Below are positions 26,697 through 35,692 of a stretch of DNA of 64,000 bases, piece after piece. This stretch comes from Microbacterium immunditiarum (lineage in GTDB: Bacteria; Actinomycetota; Actinomycetes; Actinomycetales; Microbacteriaceae). Numbering within the stretch: the first letter of the stretch is position 1; each line of letters opens with the position of its first letter. The position numbers were made by a program, and so were the translations under genes. Where the stretch lies: NCBI RefSeq assembly GCF_013409785.1, contig NZ_JACCBV010000001.1, forward strand, positions 3,038,001 through 3,102,000, in the 5' to 3' direction. A model generated the notes under the pieces. The model was not told the DNA's origin and did not search any database. It worked only from the letters and a program-made list of their open reading frames with translations.

Positions 26697-27056
26697 TCAC
26701 GGCCCGCCGGTCTGCATCGCGGAGTGCCGCACCAGCACGGCCAGTCCGATCACCACCACGACGACGAAGGCGATCGTGAGCGCCCAGAACGCGAACCAGT
26801 TCTCGTCCAGCGCGAGCACAAGGCCCGCCGCCACGACCGCGATGATGGCCGCAGCCAGCTTCGATCCGAACTTCAACCCTACTCCGGGCGTGAGCCGTCC
26901 GGCCGGTGAGTCGCCGCGCGCGAGGATGACGTCGGCGAACGCGTCGAGGGTCGCCAGCAGCGACGCGGCATACGCGACGGCGCACCCCAACGCCCCCCAG
27001 AGATTCACGCTCGCGGGCGACGCTGCCACGGCGAGCACTGTGTCGAGAAGGTCCAC
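26697..27056 (-). CDS. Small membrane protein, function unknown
   Basis: A 119-residue protein with three to four hydrophobic segments (WGALGCAVAYAASLLATL, LAAAIIAVVAAGLVLALD, ALTIAFVVVVVIGLAVLV) and no recognised domain. I set the start at the GTG at 27056 because TACGAT lies exactly 6 bases before it. The next GTG upstream, at 27074, has neither a ribosome-binding site nor a -10 at proper distance. It is upstream of deoC by 56 bases and may be read through into that operon. Confidence 0.7.
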   Translation of the reverse strand: MDLLDTVLAVAASPASVNLWGALGCAVAYAASLLATLDAFADVILARGDSPAGRLTPGVGLKFGSKLAAAIIAVVAAGLVLALDENWFAFWALTIAFVVVVVIGLAVLVRHSAMQTGGP

Positions 27057-27062
27057 GAGCCG

Positions 27063-27068
27063 ATCGTA
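27063..27068 (-). promoter_or_regulatory. Leaderless promoter -10 box for small membrane protein
   Basis: TACGAT on the minus strand, 6 bases before the GTG at 27056. Confidence 0.55.
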
Positions 27069-27135
27069 AGACACGCGACCCGGGAGTGCGGCCTACGCTT
27101 CGGGTGAAGCGCCCCGGACGGTCGCGCGGGGTCGC

Positions 27136-28095
27136 TCACGCCAATGACTCTCGAACGCGCCCCACGTCGTCGGCCATCTTCCGCACGAGCGCGTCCACGC
27201 CGTCGAACGCGATCATGCCGCGGATGCGCTCGACGAACTGCACCTCGACGCGGTGCCCGTAGAGGTCGAGATCGGTCTCGTCGAGCACGTGCGCCTCGAC
27301 CTGCCGCACCGGGACGTCGTCGAACGTCGGATTCGTGCCGATGCTGATCGCGGCCGGGTAGCGGATGCCGCGGCGCATCCCGTCCGCGGATCCTTCGTCG
27401 ATCAGCCAGCCCGCGTACACGCCATCGGCCGGCACGAACCCCTCGAGCTCTTGGCTGAGGTTCGCGGTCGGATAGCCGAGCGCGCGCCCGCGCTCGAGGC
27501 CGTGCACGACCTCACCCCATACGGCCGGCGGACGCCCGAGGAGCTTCGCCGCGGTCGCGACGTCGCCCTCGGCGAGCATCTCGCGGATCCACGTCGACGA
27601 CACCCGGCGCCCTTCGTCGATCGCCCGCACGTCGTCGACGACGTCGACGGCGAAGCCGAGCTCTGCGCCCAGTTCGCGCAGGAAGGCCGGGTCGCCCGCT
27701 CCCCCGCGCCCGAAGCGGAAGTCCGCGCCGACGAGCACGGTACGCGCGCCGAGCGCGCTGACCAGGACATCCTCCACGAAGTCGCGCGCCGGCAGGTTCG
27801 CGAGGCTCTCGTCGAACGTCAGCATGAGCGTCGCGTCGACCCCCGTCTCGGCGAGCAGCTGCAGCTTCTGGTTCATGCCGATGAGGTCGGGCGGGCACTT
27901 GTCGGGTCGCAGGACGGCGAGGGGGTTGCGGTCGAACGTCACGGCGACGACCTTCGCCCCGCTCGTCGCGGCGTCGACCCGCGCGCGCTCGATGACGGCG
28001 CGGTGCCCCGCGTGCACGCCGTCGAACTTGCCGATCGCCACGACCGACGGACCGAACCCGTCGGGCACGTCCGCCGGATCTCGGAAGACGATCAT
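27136..28095 (-). CDS. ribF: Bifunctional riboflavin kinase/FAD synthetase
   Basis: Makes FMN from riboflavin and then FAD, using ATP for both. The 319 residues fall into an N-terminal nucleotidyltransferase domain (AIGKFDGVHAGHRAVIERA near residue 20, VSSTWIREML near 150) and a C-terminal kinase domain (GRALGYPTANLS near 190, then AISIGTNPTF and EAHVLDE). The ATG overlaps the stop of the preceding membrane protein gene in ATGA. I see no FMN riboswitch upstream, as expected for a housekeeping ribF. Confidence 0.96.
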   Translation of the reverse strand: MIVFRDPADVPDGFGPSVVAIGKFDGVHAGHRAVIERARVDAATSGAKVVAVTFDRNPLAVLRPDKCPPDLIGMNQKLQLLAETGVDATLMLTFDESLANLPARDFVEDVLVSALGARTVLVGADFRFGRGGAGDPAFLRELGAELGFAVDVVDDVRAIDEGRRVSSTWIREMLAEGDVATAAKLLGRPPAVWGEVVHGLERGRALGYPTANLSQELEGFVPADGVYAGWLIDEGSADGMRRGIRYPAAISIGTNPTFDDVPVRQVEAHVLDETDLDLYGHRVEVQFVERIRGMIAFDGVDALVRKMADDVGRVRESLA

Positions 28096-28559
28096 GATGC
28101 CGCGGCCGCGGTCGCGGGTTCTGCGGGCACCGTCACGGCGGGACGGTGGGCGATGAGCCACCACAGGCCGAAGAACGGCAGCACGAGCGGCACGTACAGG
28201 TAGCCGAAGTAGCCGTGCGGGCCCAGACCGCCGAAGTACGACCACACGGACGGATGCCCGAAGATCTCGGGCAGCACGAAGCTCAGCGTGCCGACGACGA
28301 GCACTCCGACGAGCTCGAATCCGATGGCGATCCACGCGACGATGTACCAGGCCCGCGAGCGCGAGAAGATGAGCGCCAGCGTCGCGAGGATGTAGACGAC
28401 CGCCGAGATCGCCGACAGCGTGTAGGCGAGCGGGGCCTCGTCGAACCGCTCGACGATCTGGACGAAGGAGCGACCGGTCGAGGCGAGCGCCATGATCGCG
28501 TAGACGATCACGAGAACGCGGCCGATTCCGGTCATGCGGGTGCGAGTGGGCGACGACAT
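28092..28559 (-). CDS. Membrane protein, function unknown, coupled to ribF
   Basis: A 155-residue protein with four hydrophobic helices and a short Ala-rich tail. No family is recognised with confidence. The loop ending FGHPSVWSYFGGLGPHGYFGYLYVPLVLPFF is rich in aromatic residues. Its stop overlaps the ribF start (ATGA), so it is translated together with ribF. TAGGAT lies 9 bases before the ATG and could be the -10 of this two-gene unit. Confidence 0.75.
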   Translation of the reverse strand: MSSPTRTRMTGIGRVLVIVYAIMALASTGRSFVQIVERFDEAPLAYTLSAISAVVYILATLALIFSRSRAWYIVAWIAIGFELVGVLVVGTLSFVLPEIFGHPSVWSYFGGLGPHGYFGYLYVPLVLPFFGLWWLIAHRPAVTVPAEPATAAAAS

Positions 28560-28586
28560 GACCTGTCAATCCTAAGACGGCTCACG

Positions 28587-28607
28587 GCCCCGGCCTCCCG
28601 CCGGGGC
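28587..28607 (-). terminator. Terminator at the end of the truB unit
   Basis: GCCCCGGC and GCCGGGGC form a perfect 8-bp stem around CTCCC, directly after the stop of the small membrane protein gene at 28609. Confidence 0.7.
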
Positions 28608-28608
28608 G

Positions 28609-28977
28609 TCACGCGACCTGGATCGTCCAGATCACCTGCATCCGCCACACCATCACCGCGACGGCGAGCGCCGCGACGCCCATGATCACCGTGCTCCACC
28701 GGCTGCGCTCGAGGAGCGCCCACGCGACGCCCGCGGGCGGCAGCAGGGCGGCCGAGACGAGATACACCCAGAACTCGAGAGGGCTGCCCGTGGGCGGGTT
28801 GCCCGCGAAAGGCGCGATGATCGCGATGACGACCTGCGCGATGAGCAGGAGCTCGAGCAGCGCGAGCGCGCCCACCGAGAGATCGCTCGGGCGGCGGCCG
28901 GCGAGACCGAGGACGATGCACAGAAGACCGGATGCGCCGGCGACGACGACCTGCACGATCGTGAACCACAGGATCAA
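28609..28977 (-). CDS. Small membrane protein coupled to truB (TTG start)
   Basis: A 122-residue membrane protein with four hydrophobic segments and no recognised domain. The start is a TTG at 28977: GGAGG lies 7 bases before it and it overlaps the truB stop in TTGA. No ATG exists in a suitable place. The C-terminal helix ALAVAVMVWRMQVIWTIQVA is unusually aromatic. Role unknown. Confidence 0.7.
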   Translation of the reverse strand: MILWFTIVQVVVAGASGLLCIVLGLAGRRPSDLSVGALALLELLLIAQVVIAIIAPFAGNPPTGSPLEFWVYLVSAALLPPAGVAWALLERSRWSTVIMGVAALAVAVMVWRMQVIWTIQVA

Positions 28978-29861
28978 GGGACGGCCTCCTCGGGCATGTT
29001 CATTGCGCTCTTGATGTCGTCTCCGCGCCGCTCGACGATCCCGACGAGGCGCCCGTCGGGATCGATCGCCGCGACGGGGCTCGACGCGAGCCGCGGCGCG
29101 GCCCCGACGAGGCGCTTGCCGTGACGCAGGTCGCGGGCTTCGTCTGCGGTGACGTCGAGGCGTCCGAGCACGGCGCATGCCGCGGATGCTGGACTGATCG
29201 AGTCGACCGCCGGGAGGTCGTCGAGAGTCGCTGCATCCGTCACCGCGAACGGGCCGATGCGCGTGCGTCGCAGCGCTGTCAGATGCCCGCCGACGCCGAG
29301 GGCCGCGCCCAGGTCCCGCGCCAGCGCTCGGATATAAGTGCCGCTCGAGCAGTCCACGACGACGTCGAGGTCGACGACCCCGTCGCCTCGCCGCTCCGCG
29401 AGCACATCGAACCGGCTCACCTCGACCTCGCGGGCCCGCAGCTCGACCTGCTCCCCCGCCCGGGCCAGGTCGTAGGCGCGCCGACCGCCGACCTTGATGG
29501 CCGACACGGTGCTGGGGACCTGCGAGATGCGGCCCGTGAGCGCCGCGACGCCGGACGCGATGTCGGAGGAGGCGATGGACGAGGCATCCGTCGTCGCCGT
29601 GATCTCGCCGTCGGCGTCGTCGCTGTCGGTCGCGACTCCGAGCCGGATCGTCGCCTCGTACGTCTTGTCGAGCCCCACGATGAACGTGAGCAGCCGTGTG
29701 GCGCCCTCGACGCCCAGGATGAGCAGGCCCGTCGCCATCGGGTCGAGTGTGCCGGCGTGGCCGATCTTGCGTGTGCCGAGTGCGCGGCGCGCGCGGGCGA
29801 CGACGTCGTGGCTCGTGACTCCCCCGGGCTTGTCGACGAGCAGGATGCCCGCGTCGGCCAT
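28974..29861 (-). CDS. truB: tRNA pseudouridine(55) synthase
   Basis: Converts uridine 55 of the tRNA T-loop to pseudouridine. The 295 residues include the family motif HAGTLDPMATGLL with catalytic Asp40 and the opening ILLVDKPGGVTSHDVV. The KTYEATIRLGVATDSDDADGEI block and SSGTYIRALARDLG are also present. The ATG shares one base with the stop of the uridine kinase-like gene (TGATG), so the genes form a compact operon. truB is a fixed member of the rbfA-truB-ribF backbone. Confidence 0.96.
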   Translation of the reverse strand: MADAGILLVDKPGGVTSHDVVARARRALGTRKIGHAGTLDPMATGLLILGVEGATRLLTFIVGLDKTYEATIRLGVATDSDDADGEITATTDASSIASSDIASGVAALTGRISQVPSTVSAIKVGGRRAYDLARAGEQVELRAREVEVSRFDVLAERRGDGVVDLDVVVDCSSGTYIRALARDLGAALGVGGHLTALRRTRIGPFAVTDAATLDDLPAVDSISPASAACAVLGRLDVTADEARDLRHGKRLVGAAPRLASSPVAAIDPDGRLVGIVERRGDDIKSAMNMPEEAVP

Positions 29862-30544
29862 CAGCGCACGTCCTCGACGCGGCGCGGGTGCTCGAAGTCG
29901 GTGTTGTCGACGATGACGGATGCCGCGGCCCGCGGCTCCGCTTCGCGCAGGTAGATCTCCTGACCCTGCACGTACCGCGCGTTCGAGCGGGCGTTCGGGT
30001 CGGGGTTCGCACCATCGCGCTTCGCCATGCGCTCGTACGCGATCTCGTACGGCACGTCGAGCCACAGCGACCAGTCCCACACGTCGCGCAGATCCGGTCG
30101 GTGGAGGAAGATCCCGTCGACGATGAGCACGGCGTCACGCGGAGCCGTCACCCACTCCGACTCGACCGGTGCGTCGCGTGCGACATCGAACGCGGCGAGC
30201 TGGAACCCCGTCGTCGCCCCCGTCTGCGCTCCGTCGCGGAAGGGGTCGATGAGCACCCGGCGGAACGTCGCGTAGTCGTACGAATCGCGGTAGAAGCCTT
30301 CGGGGCTCATCCGGCCTCGCACGTAGCGTTCCAGGCGCGGGCGGTGGAACCCGTCGATCGACGCGCGGAACGCCGCCGTGCCGATGTCGCGGAAGACCTC
30401 TGCGAGCCCGTCGGCGAACGTCGACTTGCCTGCGCCGTCGATGCCGTCGACCGCGACGATGACGCGCCCACCCGGATACAGCCGGAGCACCTCGTCGCGA
30501 AGCTCGCGCCACAGCGTGGTGACGGGGGTGACGGGCAGCCGCAT
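29861..30544 (-). CDS. Uridine kinase-like P-loop NTPase
   Basis: A 227-residue cytosolic kinase of the uridine kinase/phosphoribulokinase fold. Walker A is GIDGAGKST at residues 34-42. SIDGFHRPRLERY and FYRDSYDYATFRR follow the pattern of uridine kinases, and LIVDGIFLHRPDLRDVWD is the second conserved block. The natural acceptor is not certain; pantothenate or uridine are both possible for the fold. It begins divergently from mutY, each with a TAGGCT box, and leads the truB operon. Confidence 0.85.
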   Translation of the reverse strand: MRLPVTPVTTLWRELRDEVLRLYPGGRVIVAVDGIDGAGKSTFADGLAEVFRDIGTAAFRASIDGFHRPRLERYVRGRMSPEGFYRDSYDYATFRRVLIDPFRDGAQTGATTGFQLAAFDVARDAPVESEWVTAPRDAVLIVDGIFLHRPDLRDVWDWSLWLDVPYEIAYERMAKRDGANPDPNARSNARYVQGQEIYLREAEPRAAASVIVDNTDFEHPRRVEDVR

Positions 30545-30551
30545 GACGCCA

Positions 30552-30557
30552 AGCCTA
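30552..30557 (-). promoter_or_regulatory. Leaderless promoter -10 box for uridine kinase-like gene
   Basis: TAGGCT on the minus strand, 7 bases before the ATG at 30544. Confidence 0.65.
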
Positions 30558-30573
30558 CGAGGTGCGGCGAACT

Positions 30574-30579
30574 AGGCTG
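30574..30579 (+). promoter_or_regulatory. Leaderless promoter -10 box for mutY
   Basis: TAGGCT, 6 bases before the ATG at 30586. It lies downstream of a GTG at 30562, which argues against that earlier start. Confidence 0.65.
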
Positions 30580-30585
30580 ATCCGC

Positions 30586-31455
30586 ATGCCCGGGGCAGTC
30601 ATGGCGTGGTACCGCGAGAACGCGCGCGACCTCCCGTGGCGGCGACCCGAGTTCGCCGACCGTTACGGCGGCTGGGGCGTGCTCGTGAGCGAGTTCATGC
30701 TGCAGCAGACCCCGGTGACCCGCGTGATCCCGCACCTGGAGGCGTGGCTCGCGCGGTGGCCAACTCCGACTTCTCTGGCCGCGGATGCCCCGGCCGACGC
30801 CGTGCGCCAATGGGCGAACCTCGGCTATCCGCGACGGGCGCTGTGGCTGCACCGCGCAGCCCTTGAGATCCGCGACCGGCATGGCGGCGTCGTGCCGCGC
30901 GACGTCGATGCACTCCTGGCGCTGACCGGGATCGGCGACTACACGGCGCGCGCCGTCGCCGTGTTCGCGTACGGAGAGAGGCATCCGGTCGTCGACACGA
31001 ACACGCGCCGCGTGATCGTGCGAGCCATCGACGGACGGAGTCAGCCGGACCCGCCGTCGCGTCGCGACCTCGACGCGATGGAGAGCCTGCTCCCCGCGGG
31101 CGACGCCGAGTCGGCCCTGTTCAACGCCGCGATGATGGAGCTGGGCGCCACCGTGTGCACGGCTCGCTCGCCGCTGTGCGATGCATGCCCGATCGCGCAT
31201 ATCTGCGCGTGGCGCCTGGCCGGACGGCCCGACACGGGCGATACGCGCCGCAAGCAGGCGCGCTACGAGGGCAGCGACCGCCAGGCGCGCGGAGCGGTCC
31301 TCAAGACGCTGCGCGCCGCCACGTCGCGCTCCGTGCCGATCGAGGCCGTCCTTCCCGACTGGCCGGACCCGCTGCAGCGCGATCGTGCGATCGACTCGCT
31401 CGTCGCGGACGGTCTGGCCGAGGCATCCGGCGGATTTCTCAGGCTACCGGCGTGA
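30586..31455 (+). CDS. mutY: A/G-specific adenine DNA glycosylase
   Basis: Removes adenine mispaired with 8-oxoguanine. In the 289-residue protein the catalytic Glu is at residue 36 (VSEFMLQQTPV), the helix-hairpin-helix is LLALTGIGDYTARAVAVFAYG, and the catalytic Asp sits in PVVDTNTRR. The iron-sulphur cluster ligands are intact with spacing C-x6-C-x2-C-x5-C (VCTARSPLCDACPIAHIC). It is short: the C-terminal NUDIX-like domain of E. coli MutY, which senses 8-oxoG, is absent and replaced by a small winged-helix-like end. This is common in actinobacteria. Confidence 0.95.
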   Translation: MPGAVMAWYRENARDLPWRRPEFADRYGGWGVLVSEFMLQQTPVTRVIPHLEAWLARWPTPTSLAADAPADAVRQWANLGYPRRALWLHRAALEIRDRHGGVVPRDVDALLALTGIGDYTARAVAVFAYGERHPVVDTNTRRVIVRAIDGRSQPDPPSRRDLDAMESLLPAGDAESALFNAAMMELGATVCTARSPLCDACPIAHICAWRLAGRPDTGDTRRKQARYEGSDRQARGAVLKTLRAATSRSVPIEAVLPDWPDPLQRDRAIDSLVADGLAEASGGFLRLPA

Positions 31456-31461
31456 GGCCAC

Positions 31462-32094
31462 TCAGCCGCAGTACTCCCACGGCGTCGGTTCGATCGCCGG
31501 GAGCACAGTGATCGCGCGAACCACGCCCTCGCGACCCTCAAAGACGATCGCGCCGTCGCCGTCGACGGCGCGGACCGCGAAGTCGACGCTCTTAGGCTCC
31601 TCATCGAGAGCGCCGGGGTACGCCGCATGCACGTCATCGAGAGTGGAGCCGAGGCCGATCGCTTCTGCGGTGCGGGGTGCGCCCGCGGGCGCCGGATCGA
31701 CCGCCCAGGAATCGATAGCGATCAGGCCGATCGTGTCTGTCACGGTGCTTCCGTCAAACGCTGCGAGCACCCACGTGAACCAGGCGTCCCGCGTCGAGAG
31801 CATGTGCGTGCACCGCTCGGCATCGGGCTGCGTGCCGAGCGTGGCCGCCGCATCGGCGAAGGACCCGCCCAGGCTCAGGTCGCCGATGCCGTCGAAGCGG
31901 ATGCCCGCGCCGGCGCCATCGGAAGGCTCGCTCGACGGGCTCGTAGCCTCTGAGGGCGTGTGCTCGGCGGCTGCGTCGGGAGTGGGTGGTGCCTCGGCCG
32001 CAGGTGGGGTCGAAGCGCAACCGGCGAGCGACGCCGCAAGAAGCAGGCTGACCCCGATGAAAATAGTGGCCGAACGATGGATCAGACCCGACAC
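31462..32094 (-). CDS. Lipoprotein, function unknown
   Basis: A 210-residue lipoprotein. The signal peptide (IFIGVSLLLAASLAGC) ends in lipobox LAGC near residue 25 and is followed by a Pro/Glu/Ser-rich linker. The mature domain starts at GIRFDGIGDLSLGGSFADAAATLG, a pattern seen in proteins with a repeated start motif (compare GLGSTLDDVHAAYPGAL). Two such halves suggest a duplicated fold. The GTG at 32094 has AGAGG 7 bases upstream. The 222 bases upstream to rbfA hold no gene; TATGCT near 32245 may be a promoter box. Confidence 0.75.
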   Translation of the reverse strand: MSGLIHRSATIFIGVSLLLAASLAGCASTPPAAEAPPTPDAAAEHTPSEATSPSSEPSDGAGAGIRFDGIGDLSLGGSFADAAATLGTQPDAERCTHMLSTRDAWFTWVLAAFDGSTVTDTIGLIAIDSWAVDPAPAGAPRTAEAIGLGSTLDDVHAAYPGALDEEPKSVDFAVRAVDGDGAIVFEGREGVVRAITVLPAIEPTPWEYCG

Positions 32095-32316
32095 GCATGT
32101 ACCTCTTTCTGCCCATTTCGGGGCGCAGCAGACACCAAAGGCGGCGACCCGGATCGCTCCCGCGGGTGCCTCGCCGTCGAGCGCACTCGACCTCAGGTCC
32201 ACACCGAAGAACCGGCACGGTAACGCGTTCGGGCCTCGCTCGAAGCATATGAGTACCCGTGGCCGCTTTCGGCAACGGTTCGATGACGTTCCGCGGCAAT
32301 CACGGCCGCCGGGAGA

Positions 32317-32751
32317 TCACTCCTCCTCGGAGGCCTCGCGCGGCTTCACATACGGGTCGGCCTCACCGGCGTACGAAGCGGATGCCGCGATGCCCGCGAC
32401 CGCCGCGTCGCGCTCGCGCGCCTCGCGCAGCAGGTCCTCGATGTGCCCGGCGTTCTCGGGCAGCGCGTCGGGGATGAACTCGAGGGTCGGGGTGAGGCGC
32501 ACTCCGAGCTGGCGGCCGACCTCGCTGCGGAGCATGCCGGTCGCGGCCTTGAGCGCCTCGCCGGAGGCGATCCGCTCCTGCTCGTCGCCGAGCACCGTGT
32601 AGAACACCGACGCGTGCTGAAGGTCACCGGTCACGCGCACGTCGGTGATCGTGACGAAGCCGAGGCGCGGGTCGCGCAGACCCTTCTCGAGCCGCTGCGC
32701 GATCAGCACGCGGATGCGGTCGGCCAGTCGTGCCTGCCGTTCCGAAGCCAT
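32317..32751 (-). CDS. rbfA: 30S ribosome-binding factor A
   Basis: Cold-shock related maturation factor that binds the 30S subunit near the 5' end of 16S rRNA. It has 144 residues with the KH-like fold: RLADRIRVLIAQRLEKGLRDPRLGFVTITDVRVTGDLQHASVFYTVLG at the start and the LGVRLTPTLEFIPD strand. An acidic tail of about 40 residues follows. AAGAGGTGGGAA precedes the ATG. It lies 133 bases after infB, a large gap for this operon, and that gap holds a long inverted repeat. Confidence 0.95.
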   Translation of the reverse strand: MASERQARLADRIRVLIAQRLEKGLRDPRLGFVTITDVRVTGDLQHASVFYTVLGDEQERIASGEALKAATGMLRSEVGRQLGVRLTPTLEFIPDALPENAGHIEDLLREARERDAAVAGIAASASYAGEADPYVKPREASEEE

Positions 32752-32779
32752 TTCCCACCTCTTGTCATCTACTTCCGTG

Positions 32780-32874
32780 CCGCGGTCCAGGAACCGCGGA
32801 GGTTCAGGATGTCCCGACCGAAGCATCGGGGTCTCGGGGGGCCCCGCTCTGCTGAGGGCGGGACATCCTGAACC
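32780..32874 (-). repeat. Structured spacer between infB and rbfA with 16-bp inverted repeat
   Basis: GGTTCAGGATGTCCCG (32801-32816) and its exact complement (32859-32874) flank 42 bases that include CCGA-AGCA-TCGG. Next to it CGCGGT/ACCGCG (32781-32798) and GAACC/GGTTC (32791-32805) are two overlapping, mutually exclusive hairpins. No open frame fits. It could be an attenuator, a processing site or a small repeat element. Confidence 0.6.
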
Positions 32875-32884
32875 GCAGCCCGGG

Positions 32885-35662
32885 TCAGCCCCGCGGCTTC
32901 TCCACCATCTCGGTCGTCTCGATCTCGTCGCCGACCTGGATGTCGTTGTACCGGCCGAGGCCGATACCGCACTCGTAGCCCTCGCGGACCTCGGTGACGT
33001 CATCCTTGAAGCGACGCAGCGACTCGATCGCCAGGCCGTCCGCGAGGACGACGCCGTCGCGGATGACGCGAGCCTTCGCGTTGCGTGTGATCGTGCCCGA
33101 ACGGACGATGACACCGGCGATGTTGCCGAACTTCGAGGAGCGGAACACCTCGCGGATCTCGGCGACACCCGACTGCACCTCTTCGAACTCCGGCTTGAGC
33201 ATGCCCTTGAGGGACTGCTCGACGTCGTCGATCGCGTTGTAGATGACCGAGTAGAACCGGATGTCGACGCCCTCGCGCGCAGCGCGCTCGCGGGCCTTCG
33301 CGTCGGGACGGACGTTGAAGCCGATCACGATCGCGTTGTCGATCGTCGCCAGGTTCACGTCGGACTCGGTGATCGCACCGACGCCGCGGTGGATGATCCG
33401 CAGCTGCACCGACTCGTCGACCTCGATCTTGAGGAGCGACTCCTCGAGAGCCTCGACGGCACCCGACACGTCGCCCTTGATGATGAGGTTGAGCGACTCG
33501 ACCTTGCCCTCTTCGAGAGCGCGCGTGAAGTCCTCGAGCGAGATGCGCTTGCGGGCCTTGGCCAGCTGGGCGTTGCGCTCGGCGGCCTCGCGCTTCTCGG
33601 CGATCTGGCGGGCAGTACGGTCTTCGTCGGTCACGATGAACGTGTCGCCCGCGCGGGGCACCGAGTTCAGACCCTGCACCTGCACCGGACGCGACGGCGC
33701 GGCCTCGTCGACCGGCTCGCCGTTCTCGTCGATCATGGCGCGGACGCGGCCGTACGCCGTGCCCGCGACGATCGCGTCGCCGACGCGGAGCGTGCCGGAC
33801 TGGATGAGGACGGTCGCGACGGAGCCGCGGCCCTTGTCGAGCTTCGCCTCGATCGCGACACCGCGCGCGGGCTTGTTCGGGTTCGCGCGCAGATCGAGAC
33901 CGGCGTCGGCGGTGAGCAGCACCGCGTCCAGGAGGTCCTGGATGCCGATGTTCTCGCGGGCCGACACGTCGACGAACATGACTTCGCCGCCGTACTCCTC
34001 GGCGACCAGGCCGTACTCGGTGAGCTGCTGGCGCACCTTGGCCGGGTTGGCGTCGGGCTTGTCGATCTTGTTGACCGCGACCACGATCGGGACGTTCGCC
34101 GCCTGGGCGTGGTTCAGCGCCTCGACCGTCTGGGGCATGATGCCGTCGTCGGCCGCGACCACGAGGATCGCGATGTCGGTCACCTGCGCACCACGGGCAC
34201 GCATGGCGGTGAACGCCTCGTGACCCGGGGTGTCGATGAAGGTGATCGCACGCTCGATGCTGTCGTGCTCGGTCCACACCTGGTATGCGCCGATGTGCTG
34301 GGTGATGCCGCCGGCCTCGCCCGCGACAACGTTCGTCTGACGGATCGCGTCGAGAAGACGCGTCTTGCCGTGGTCGACGTGGCCCATGACGGTGACGACG
34401 GGCGGACGGATCTCGAGATCCGCCTCGTCCTCGTTCTCGAGCTCCTCCTCGAGGTCGAGACCGAAGCCCTCGAGGAGCTCCTTGTCCTCGTCCTCGGGCG
34501 AGACCATCTGGATCTTGTAGCCCAGCTCGTCACCGAGGATCTCGAACGTCGCCTCGTCGAGCGACTCGGTCGCCGTGGCCATCTCGCCCAGGTTGAACAG
34601 GATGGTCACGAGCGTGCCCGGCTGGACGGTGTAGCCCCTCAGTGCCTCGAGCTTGTCGGCGAAGTCGGCGATGGACGCGCCCCGGCGCAGGCGGATGATC
34701 TCGCCGTTGCCCTTCTGGACGTTGACGCCGCCGACGACCGGCGCCGACCGCATCTCGAACTCTTGACGCTTCGCCCTGCGCGACTTGCGCTGCTTGGACT
34801 TGCCGCCGCCCTTTCCGAAGGCGCCTGCCGTGCCGCCACCCGGTCCGCGACCGCGACCGCCGCCGCCGCCGGGACGACCGGCGAAGCCGCCGCCGGCCGG
34901 TGCGCCGGGACGCTGGAATCCGCCGCCGCCACCGGGACGACCCGCGCCGCCGGGACGCTGCTGGAACGGAGCGCCGGAACGACCGCCGCCGCCACCGGGA
35001 CGACCCGCGCCTCCCGGACGCGGAGCGCCGGGACGCGGAGCACCCGGGCGCGGAGCCTGGGGACGCGGGATGTTCCCGGGGGTCGGGCGCTGGCCCATGC
35101 CCTGCTGGGACGAGAACGGGTTGTTGCCCGGACGCGGGCCGGCGGGACGCTGGCCCATGCCCTGCTGGGACGAGAAGGGATTGTTGCCGGGGCGCGGAGC
35201 GCCGCCCGGACGCGGGGGCTGCGGGGTCGGCGCGGACGGCTTGGGAGCCGCCGACGTCGGAGCAGCGGATGCCGCGGGCTTCGCCGCCTCGGACTCGGCC
35301 GGGGCCGCGGGAGCGGCCGCGGGCGCCGCTTTGGGCGCGGCGGGCGCGGACTTGGGCGCGCTCGCGCCAGCCTTGGCGCCGGTCGATCGCGCGGCGGGTG
35401 CCGCGGGCGCGGCGGGTCGCACGGGACCTGGACGCCCGACCGGACGCGCCGAAGGCGCCGCCGGAGCCGCGGCCTCGGCGGGCTTCTTGGCAGCCCCGTC
35501 AGCCTCGAGGGCAGCGCGGAGCTTGCGAGCCACGGGGGGCTCGATGGTGGACGAGGGGCTCTTGACGAATTCGCCGAGCTCCTTCAGCTTCGCGAGGGCG
35601 ACCTTGCTGTCGACGCCGAGCTCGGAAGCGATCTCGTGCACGCGTGGTTTTGCGTTTGCCAC
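32885..35662 (-). CDS. infB: Translation initiation factor IF-2
   Basis: GTPase of 925 residues that places initiator tRNA on the 30S subunit and promotes subunit joining. The N-terminal third is a long low-complexity region rich in Ala, Pro, then Gly/Arg/Pro, typical for actinobacteria. IF2_N is near residue 330 ([22 protein letters not shown]). The G domain starts with [16 protein letters not shown] near 428, followed by [20 protein letters not shown] and NKIDKPDAN. The GTG start has AGGAGA 4 bases upstream, partly inside a hairpin. It follows nusA-ylxR in the classical operon. Confidence 0.97.
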   Translation of the reverse strand: MANAKPRVHEIASELGVDSKVALAKLKELGEFVKSPSSTIEPPVARKLRAALEADGAAKKPAEAAAPAAPSARPVGRPGPVRPAAPAAPAARSTGAKAGASAPKSAPAAPKAAPAAAPAAPAESEAAKPAASAAPTSAAPKPSAPTPQPPRPGGAPRPGNNPFSSQQGMGQRPAGPRPGNNPFSSQQGMGQRPTPGNIPRPQAPRPGAPRPGAPRPGGAGRPGGGGGRSGAPFQQRPGGAGRPGGGGGFQRPGAPAGGGFAGRPGGGGGRGRGPGGGTAGAFGKGGGKSKQRKSRRAKRQEFEMRSAPVVGGVNVQKGNGEIIRLRRGASIADFADKLEALRGYTVQPGTLVTILFNLGEMATATESLDEATFEILGDELGYKIQMVSPEDEDKELLEGFGLDLEEELENEDEADLEIRPPVVTVMGHVDHGKTRLLDAIRQTNVVAGEAGGITQHIGAYQVWTEHDSIERAITFIDTPGHEAFTAMRARGAQVTDIAILVVAADDGIMPQTVEALNHAQAANVPIVVAVNKIDKPDANPAKVRQQLTEYGLVAEEYGGEVMFVDVSARENIGIQDLLDAVLLTADAGLDLRANPNKPARGVAIEAKLDKGRGSVATVLIQSGTLRVGDAIVAGTAYGRVRAMIDENGEPVDEAAPSRPVQVQGLNSVPRAGDTFIVTDEDRTARQIAEKREAAERNAQLAKARKRISLEDFTRALEEGKVESLNLIIKGDVSGAVEALEESLLKIEVDESVQLRIIHRGVGAITESDVNLATIDNAIVIGFNVRPDAKARERAAREGVDIRFYSVIYNAIDDVEQSLKGMLKPEFEEVQSGVAEIREVFRSSKFGNIAGVIVRSGTITRNAKARVIRDGVVLADGLAIESLRRFKDDVTEVREGYECGIGLGRYNDIQVGDEIETTEMVEKPRG
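35089..35208 (-). repeat. Tandem 60-bp repeat inside infB
   Basis: Two copies with exact 60-base period (35089-35148 and 35149-35208) encode the repeated peptide [14 protein letters not shown] in the disordered N-terminal region of IF-2. The first 30 bases are almost identical between copies. Confidence 0.75.
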
Positions 35663-35669
35663 AGTTCTC

Positions 35670-35692
35670 CTGTCTGGGGCCTGCCCAGACAG
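35670..35692 (-). promoter_or_regulatory. Hairpin at the infB ribosome-binding site
   Basis: CTGTCTGGG and CCCAGACAG form a perfect 9-bp stem with a 5-base loop between ylxR and infB. In the mRNA the 3' arm runs into the infB Shine-Dalgarno sequence AGGAGA, so folding could limit access to it. Confidence 0.5.

Noticed and set aside
27136..28608. FMN riboswitch before the ribF unit
   Set aside because: The upstream gap is under 50 bases and lacks the conserved FMN aptamer segments.
30562..30585. Eight-codon N-terminal extension of MutY from a GTG at 30562
   Set aside because: It would include the TAGGCT box and has no ribosome-binding site; homology begins after 30586.
31464..32316. N-terminal extension of the lipoprotein up to 32202
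   Set aside because: The extension would bury the signal peptide 36 residues inside the protein, and the GTG at 32094 has its own ribosome-binding site.
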